Below are positions 39,325-43,503 of a DNA stretch of 43,503 nucleotides, piece by piece. This stretch comes from an uncultured Acidobacteriota bacterium (lineage in GTDB: Bacteria > Acidobacteriota > Vicinamibacteria > Vicinamibacterales > UBA2999), in NCBI GenBank assembly GCA_902826065.1, contig CADEDM010000018.1, positions 1 through 43,503 of the forward strand, read 5' to 3'. Made by a program: the position numbers and the translations under genes. Position 1 is the first letter of the stretch. Each line of letters starts with the position of its first letter. Below the pieces are notes generated by a model, which had not been told where the DNA came from, searched no databases, and saw only the letters and a list, made by a program, of their open reading frames with translations.

Positions 39325-39330
39325 AGTATA
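39325..39330 (-). promoter_or_regulatory. candidate -10 element TATACT for the sigma operon
   Basis: TATACT on the minus strand would start transcription near 39318, giving a leader of about 75 bases to the GTG at 39242. No clear -35 box is present, so a dedicated sigma factor is possible. Confidence 0.4.
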
Positions 39331-39462
39331 GGACAGAGATCCGAGGCCCGGAACTTGCTAGCACGTGCCATGGTGCCGGGGCGCCGGGGTAAGATGCCGA
39401 AAGCGCTGGCGCCCGGTGCCTGTCTGCCGCGACGTCTTCCGGAACCTCGAGGAGTGCTCCGT

Positions 39463-42400
39463 ATGCGAACCCGCACGACGGCCCGGCCACTGGCCGCGGC
39501 GCTGTCCCTCCCGCTGGCCCTGGCGCTCCTCATCGCGCCGGGCACGATAGCGCCGGCCGGAGCCCAGACGCAGTTCGCGCCGTACTACGGCAAGAACGCC
39601 ATTCGCTACGACCACTTCGACTGGCACACCTACCAGACCGAGCACTTCGAGATCTACTACTACCCTGCCATCGAGCCGCACCTCGAGCGTATGGCCGGGT
39701 ACGCCGAGAGCGCGTATCAGCACATCAGCTCCGAGTTGAAGCACGACCTCGCCAACAAGGTGCCGCTGATCCTGTTCCAGACCGGCGCCGAGTTCTACCA
39801 GCAGAACGTCATCCCCGGTGCGGCGCAGGACGGCGTCGGCGCGTTCGCCGAGCCGAGCCGCTACCGCATCCTGATGCCGATGGACGAACCGCCCGATCTG
39901 CTCTACGGCTTGATCGTCCACGAGCTCACGCACATCTTCCAGTTCGACATCATTCCCACGTCGCTCATCCGGAACACCACGCCGCTGTGGGTCAACGAGG
40001 GCATGTCGGACTACATGCGCGGCAGCTGGCGGCCGCTCGATCTGATGATGGTGCGCGACGTCGCCATCGCCGACATCGTCCCGAAGATGAGCAACCTCCA
40101 GGGCTACGGCGGCCTGGGCAGCCCGCGCGGCATCTACAATCTGGGCCACGCCGCCTTCGAGTTCATGGAGGCGCGCTGGGGCAAGGAAGGCGTGCGCCAG
40201 TACGTCTTCGCGCTGCGCAAGAGCATCATCGGCGGCGGCGACGACGCCTATCAGGAAGCCTTCCAGCTCTCGGCCGAGGAATGGGACCGTGAGTTCGAGC
40301 GCTACCTCAAGGAGCGCTTCAAGCCGTTCCGCGACAAGGAGCGGCCCAACGACTACGGCCGCAACCTGGCGCCGAATCCCGAGAAGTCGAGTTTCGCGCA
40401 GGCGTTCTCGATCGAGCCGTCGCCGTCGGGCGATCTCCTGGCGGCGATGACGATCAACCCGAACGATCGCGAGATCGACATCGTGCTGCTGTCGACCAAG
40501 GACGGCAGCGTGGTACGCAATCTCACGCCCGGCTTCGACCAGTCGCGCGGCTTCGAGTACATCGTGCAGCCGGGCGGCCGCGGCAATTCGGTGCCGTGGA
40601 TGACGTGGGCCCCGGCCGGCGACCGGCTCGCCTACTTCGTGCGCACCGAAAAGGACCGCTCGCTCGTGGTCGAGGACGTCGTCACGCGGCGCATCGTGCA
40701 GAAGGTCGCCGTCAACGACGTCGACTCGCCCGAGTCGCCCGACTTCTCGCCCGACGGCACCAAGGTGGTGTTCTCCGGCATGAAGGGCGGCGTCACCGAC
40801 ATCTTCGTGCTCGACCTCGCCAGCCAGGCCATCTCGAACGTCACCAACGACGCGTTCGCCGACTACGGCCCGACCTGGGCCCCCGACGGCAAGTCTCTCA
40901 TCGTGTCGACGCGCGTCAGCGGCAACGAGAAGCTGTTCCGCGTCGAGGCGGGTGACGGCAAGCGCACGCAGCTGACCTTCGGCACCCACGACGACAACAG
41001 CGCGCAGTATCTCGATGCGAACACGCTGGTCTTCATCTCGACCGCCGTCGATCCGAACGAGACCATCGACCCCGAGGTCGCCAAGAACGGCATCATCTAC
41101 AACATCTGGACGCTCGACCTGAAGACCAGCGCGCTGGCCCGCTACACCGACGCGGTCAACGGCAATCTCTCGCCGGTGGTGCTCAACCAGGGCGGCGACG
41201 GCCAGAAGATCGCGTTCGTCAGCTACTACAAGGGCGACTACACGGTGCACGTGCTCGATCGGCGCGAGCCGATCGGCAAGGCCACGACCGAGGACTTCGG
41301 ATCGGCCGGCCCGATCATCGACTTCCAGGCGCCGCTCACGCACACGCTGGTGCAGTCGAACCAGAAGAAGAAGGGCAAGTTCGAGAAGCTGTACCTCGAA
41401 GGCCGGCCGCCGGTGAACGTCGGCCTGACCAGCGGCGGCGATTTCCTGGGCGGCACGGCCATCGCGTTCACCGACGTGCTCGGCGACCAGCAGTTCACGT
41501 TCTACGCGACCTCGGTGTCGCAGTACCGGTCGTTCTCGGGGTCGTACATCAACCTCGAGCGCCGTTTCCAGTACGCGCTGCAGGCGTTCTCGCAGACGCA
41601 GTTCTTCTACGGCCAGAACCAGGGCATCTTCTACGACCCGGCATTCAGCGGCTTCATCGATCGCGACCTCGCCGTGGCCACCACGACGACCCGCGGCGCC
41701 ACGGCGTTCGGCATCTATCCGTTCAACCGCTACCGCCGTATCGAGTTCTCGGGCGGCGTCTACCACTCGGCGCAGCGCTTCGAGGACCAGAATCTCGAGG
41801 ACTTCTCGAACGACTACCAGGAGGCGCAGTACGGCCGCAACCTGTTCAACAACGGCATGCTGATCCCGTTCGGCCTGGCGTTCGTGCAGGAGACGACGAT
41901 CTTCCGCGAGTTCGGGCCGCTCTCGGGCAGCACGATGCGGCTCTCGTACGAGGTGGCGCCGAAGATCGCCGGCGCGCTCGGACGCCAGACCGTCGACGGC
42001 GACGCGCGCAAGTACTTCCGCCTCGGCGGCTCGGCGCTGCTGGCGCTCCGGGCCCGCGGCTACAAGAGCTGGGGCGACAACCCCGGCTACTTCTACTTCG
42101 GCGGTAACTCCGAGATGCGCGGCTACGACTACCTGGAGTTCCTGGGCCAGAACGCCTTCCACCTGAACGCCGAGCTGCGCCTGCCACTGATTCACGCGAT
42201 GCTGACGCCGCTCGGAGTGATGGGCGGCATCCGCGGCACGCTCTTCGCGAACGCCGGCGGCGCCTACTTCGACCAGTCGGGCTTCAAGAGCTTCTCGCGC
42301 GAAGACAGCATCGAGCAGCCGATCACCGGCTATACGGCCGACCCCACCAATCCGCTCGTGGGCATCCCGGTCTACGGTCCGCCGCAGCTCGTCACCGGCT

Positions 42401-42594
42401 TCCGCCTGATCGACTCGCGGGCCAGCTACGGCATCGGCCTGCAGACCTTCGCCCTCGGCTTCCCCATCCACTTCGACTGGAGCTGGCGCACGCTCTTCAA
42501 CAAGGGCTGGGAAGACGTCGTCTTCTCGCAGAACGGCGGTAGCTCCGCGTTCCGCAAGCCGCGCTTCCAGGTGTGGATTGGCTATGACTTCTAG
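39463..42594 (+). CDS. exported peptidase-MA-like / TolB-type propeller / BamA-type barrel protein
   Basis: A 1043-residue three-part envelope protein. After a Sec signal (about 1-34), residues about 45-310 are a peptidase-MA-like zinc domain with HELTH (His-153, Glu-154, His-157) and a third-ligand region LWVNEGMSDY (Glu-179). Residues about 340-640 are a TolB/PD40 beta propeller (SPDGTKVVFSGMKGG, APDGKSLIVSTR). The remaining 400 residues resemble an Omp85/BamA barrel (RRFQYALQAFSQ ... GGNSEMRGYDYLEFLGQNAFHLNAELRLPL), ending in the outer-membrane signature VWIGYDF with a C-terminal Phe. It is probably an outer-membrane protease or processing factor. GAGGAG precedes the ATG. Confidence 0.88.
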   Translation: MRTRTTARPLAAALSLPLALALLIAPGTIAPAGAQTQFAPYYGKNAIRYDHFDWHTYQTEHFEIYYYPAIEPHLERMAGYAESAYQHISSELKHDLANKVPLILFQTGAEFYQQNVIPGAAQDGVGAFAEPSRYRILMPMDEPPDLLYGLIVHELTHIFQFDIIPTSLIRNTTPLWVNEGMSDYMRGSWRPLDLMMVRDVAIADIVPKMSNLQGYGGLGSPRGIYNLGHAAFEFMEARWGKEGVRQYVFALRKSIIGGGDDAYQEAFQLSAEEWDREFERYLKERFKPFRDKERPNDYGRNLAPNPEKSSFAQAFSIEPSPSGDLLAAMTINPNDREIDIVLLSTKDGSVVRNLTPGFDQSRGFEYIVQPGGRGNSVPWMTWAPAGDRLAYFVRTEKDRSLVVEDVVTRRIVQKVAVNDVDSPESPDFSPDGTKVVFSGMKGGVTDIFVLDLASQAISNVTNDAFADYGPTWAPDGKSLIVSTRVSGNEKLFRVEAGDGKRTQLTFGTHDDNSAQYLDANTLVFISTAVDPNETIDPEVAKNGIIYNIWTLDLKTSALARYTDAVNGNLSPVVLNQGGDGQKIAFVSYYKGDYTVHVLDRREPIGKATTEDFGSAGPIIDFQAPLTHTLVQSNQKKKGKFEKLYLEGRPPVNVGLTSGGDFLGGTAIAFTDVLGDQQFTFYATSVSQYRSFSGSYINLERRFQYALQAFSQTQFFYGQNQGIFYDPAFSGFIDRDLAVATTTTRGATAFGIYPFNRYRRIEFSGGVYHSAQRFEDQNLEDFSNDYQEAQYGRNLFNNGMLIPFGLAFVQETTIFREFGPLSGSTMRLSYEVAPKIAGALGRQTVDGDARKYFRLGGSALLALRARGYKSWGDNPGYFYFGGNSEMRGYDYLEFLGQNAFHLNAELRLPLIHAMLTPLGVMGGIRGTLFANAGGAYFDQSGFKSFSREDSIEQPITGYTADPTNPLVGIPVYGPPQLVTGFRLIDSRASYGIGLQTFALGFPIHFDWSWRTLFNKGWEDVVFSQNGGSSAFRKPRFQVWIGYDF

Positions 42595-42608
42595 AGACCT
42601 GTAGGGAC

Positions 42609-42626
42609 TGGGGATCAGGGATCAGG
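42609..42626 (+). repeat. tandem GGGATCA repeat
   Basis: GGGATCA occurs twice in a row (about 42611-42624) after the barrel gene stop. It lies just before the hairpin at 42644. Two copies only, so significance is low by itself. Confidence 0.55.
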
Positions 42627-42643
42627 AACCAAGCAGAGACGCC

Positions 42644-42674
42644 AACGGCCGCTTCCCCATCGGGAGCGGCCGTT
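42644..42674 (+). terminator. strong GC-rich hairpin, probable terminator
   Basis: AACGGCCGCT (42644-42653) pairs perfectly with AGCGGCCGTT (42665-42674). The inner bases can add three more pairs with one bulge, leaving a loop of about 4 bases. It follows the barrel gene by about 50 bases. The downstream T-run is weak (CTCATGTA), so it may terminate bidirectionally or depend on Rho or a transcription factor. Confidence 0.6.
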
Positions 42675-42761
42675 CTCATGTACGGCCTCTGCGTTGTCGA
42701 GTCGCTGGAGCGCGAACACGAACACCACGATCGCGCGCAGTGTGCTCAGGGATTCGGCCGG

Positions 42762-43181
42762 CTACTCGCAGCCAACGCCCGTCACGCGATTGATGCGGTG
42801 CAGCTTCCATTTCCGACCGGGCACGGCTGGGTAGCTGAGTGTCGCCCGACGACTGCTGTGAAACGTCACGACGACCTGGAACCGAGAGCGGCTGAAGTCC
42901 ATCGTGGACTCGCGGAACGTGCCGACCTCGTCCTGGCAGCCAAGGCCGTAGGGCCACGTCATCTCTGCAGCTGACGTCGTGCCTCCGGGCCTGAAGATGA
43001 ACCAGCGAGGCACTCCGCCGTCGGCAAACGTGCCTCCGCCGGGATACGGACGCCCGTCGGGCCCGCGCAGCTCCCACGTTCCACGCACCGCGGCGGCGTG
43101 CTTCGGCGCGCACGCGCTGCCGGAGACAGCGATCACGAGAGCAACAGCGATGGCGAGCACCGCCGCGGGCCGAGGGTGCAT
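42762..43181 (-). CDS. hypothetical lipoprotein, 139 aa
   Basis: Unassigned small envelope protein. From the ATG at 43181 it has a typical lipoprotein signal: MHPRPAAVLAIAVALVIAVSG then a lipobox SAC. The mature part is about 115 residues, with VRGTWELRGPDGRPYPGGG, a Cys-containing YGLGCQDEVGTFRES, and a final VGCE. It appears to be a beta-rich lipocalin-like domain (GTWELRG opening), which is inference. The open frame reaches 43274, but that part lacks a signal. The hairpin at 42644 lies between its 3' end and the barrel gene. Confidence 0.75.
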   Translation of the reverse strand: MHPRPAAVLAIAVALVIAVSGSACAPKHAAAVRGTWELRGPDGRPYPGGGTFADGGVPRWFIFRPGGTTSAAEMTWPYGLGCQDEVGTFRESTMDFSRSRFQVVVTFHSSRRATLSYPAVPGRKWKLHRINRVTGVGCE

Positions 43182-43324
43182 GGCGATCGTGGTCGGCGGG
43201 CGCGTCATTCGGCTGCGAACAGCGACAGGAACACGGCCAGTCTCGTCAGCCGCGGCGCGGGACACCGTGCTCACGGCCGGTCGTCACCGACTGCGACCGT
43301 GCGCGGACTCGGCGCTCGGCGCCG

Positions 43325-43503
43325 TCAGTTCGCGCGAACTCCGCGGGTCATGCGCAGTTCGCTGCGCCCCAGGTCCATCGTGACGCGGTACGGGCTCAGG
43401 AACTTGTGCCCGACGATGCCCCCGAGCTGGAAGCCGAGCAGCACGCTGGGCGCGCGCAGGTTCAGCACCACGACCGAGAAGTTGCGGTACTCGATGTCGC
43501 GGA
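43325..43503 (-). CDS. partial retropepsin-like aspartyl protease, C-terminal end
   Basis: The window end holds about 59 C-terminal residues of a minus-strand gene running beyond 43503. They read RDIEYRNFSVVVLNLRAPSV, LLGFQLGGIVGHKFLSPYRV, TMDLGRSELRMTRGVRAN. GGIVGHKFLSPYRVTMDLGRSELR matches the C-terminal part of bacterial retropepsin-like aspartic protease domains (GGILGxDFL-xxY-xxTxDL). The catalytic DTG lies outside the window. TGA is at 43325-43327. It is probably an exported or membrane aspartyl protease. Confidence 0.65.
   Translation of the reverse strand, partial: RDIEYRNFSVVVLNLRAPSVLLGFQLGGIVGHKFLSPYRVTMDLGRSELRMTRGVRAN

Noticed and set aside
39350..39356. GGAACTT as an ECF-type -35 box for the peptidase/barrel gene
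   Set aside because: No matching -10 motif at the usual distance could be recognised, and one hexamer match is expected by chance.
39358..42471. Minus-strand open frame of 1037 codons over the peptidase/barrel gene
   Set aside because: Same cause: a GC3 shadow of the strongly supported plus-strand gene, with no recognisable domain.
1..43503. tRNA, rRNA, CRISPR arrays, insertion sequences or prophage genes
   Set aside because: None was recognised by eye. There are no transposase motifs, no repeated spacer pattern and no cloverleaf. Short RNA genes inside coding regions cannot be excluded.

Overview
This is a very GC-rich window (estimated near 70% G+C, strong G/C bias at third codon positions) packed with short-gap, ATGA-overlapping genes. 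A duplicated MacB/FtsX-type permease without its own ATPase (the ADOP type common in Acidobacteriota), paired ECF sigma/zinc anti-sigma modules, heme-c plus copper-monooxygenase fusions and a mycobacterial-like LigC/PolD pair suggest an Acidobacteriota chromosome, probably Vicinamibacteria-like. This is inference from gene content, not a database match. No rRNA, tRNA, CRISPR array, prophage or insertion sequence was seen, and the region reads as ordinary chromosome.

Layout. 1-437: a G-tract cluster and a possible small gene divergent from an exported N-acyl-D-amino-acid deacylase. 438-5370: the deacylase, a type II NADH dehydrogenase and a molybdopterin oxidoreductase. 5402-8800: KGG stress protein, a Cys-containing small protein, YggX, a POT peptide transporter and a stand-alone LigD 3'-phosphoesterase. 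8797-11438: a Tat-exported D-threonine-aldolase-like PLP enzyme, about 440 bases without a convincing gene, and YvcK. 11495-16448: six co-directional genes (nucleotidyltransferase-like protein, TPM protein, LemA, ECF sigma, zinc anti-sigma, DUF4097 protein). 16637-21697: ADOP permease, GNAT, DinB and a polytopic membrane protein. 21741-24144: ATP-dependent DNA ligase converging on an archaeo-eukaryotic-primase-type polymerase. 24230-30488: Tat-exported class V aminotransferase, heme-c/copper monooxygenase-like protein, small unknown protein, M20 amidohydrolase and amidase. 30578-37226: YheT hydrolase, DUF72, RRM protein, Sco1, transglutaminase-like protein, zinc-ribbon protein, EEP nuclease, GNAT, HExxH membrane protein and a small unknown. 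37259-39242 (minus): ECF sigma, zinc anti-sigma and TlpA in one overlapping operon, divergent from a 1043-residue peptidase/beta-propeller/beta-barrel protein (39463-42594). The end holds a hairpin, a lipoprotein and the 3' end of an aspartyl-protease-like gene.

Three themes link the genes. (1) Peptide, D-amino-acid and amide scavenging: exported deacylase, Tat-exported PLP enzymes, POT transporter, M20 hydrolase and amidase. (2) DNA end repair: the three activities fused in bacterial LigD (phosphoesterase, ligase, polymerase) are separate genes in two places. (3) Envelope regulation: two sigma/anti-sigma modules sit with envelope proteins. In addition, at least six genes have a -10-like hexamer ending 6-7 bases before the start codon, the signature expected of leaderless mRNAs.
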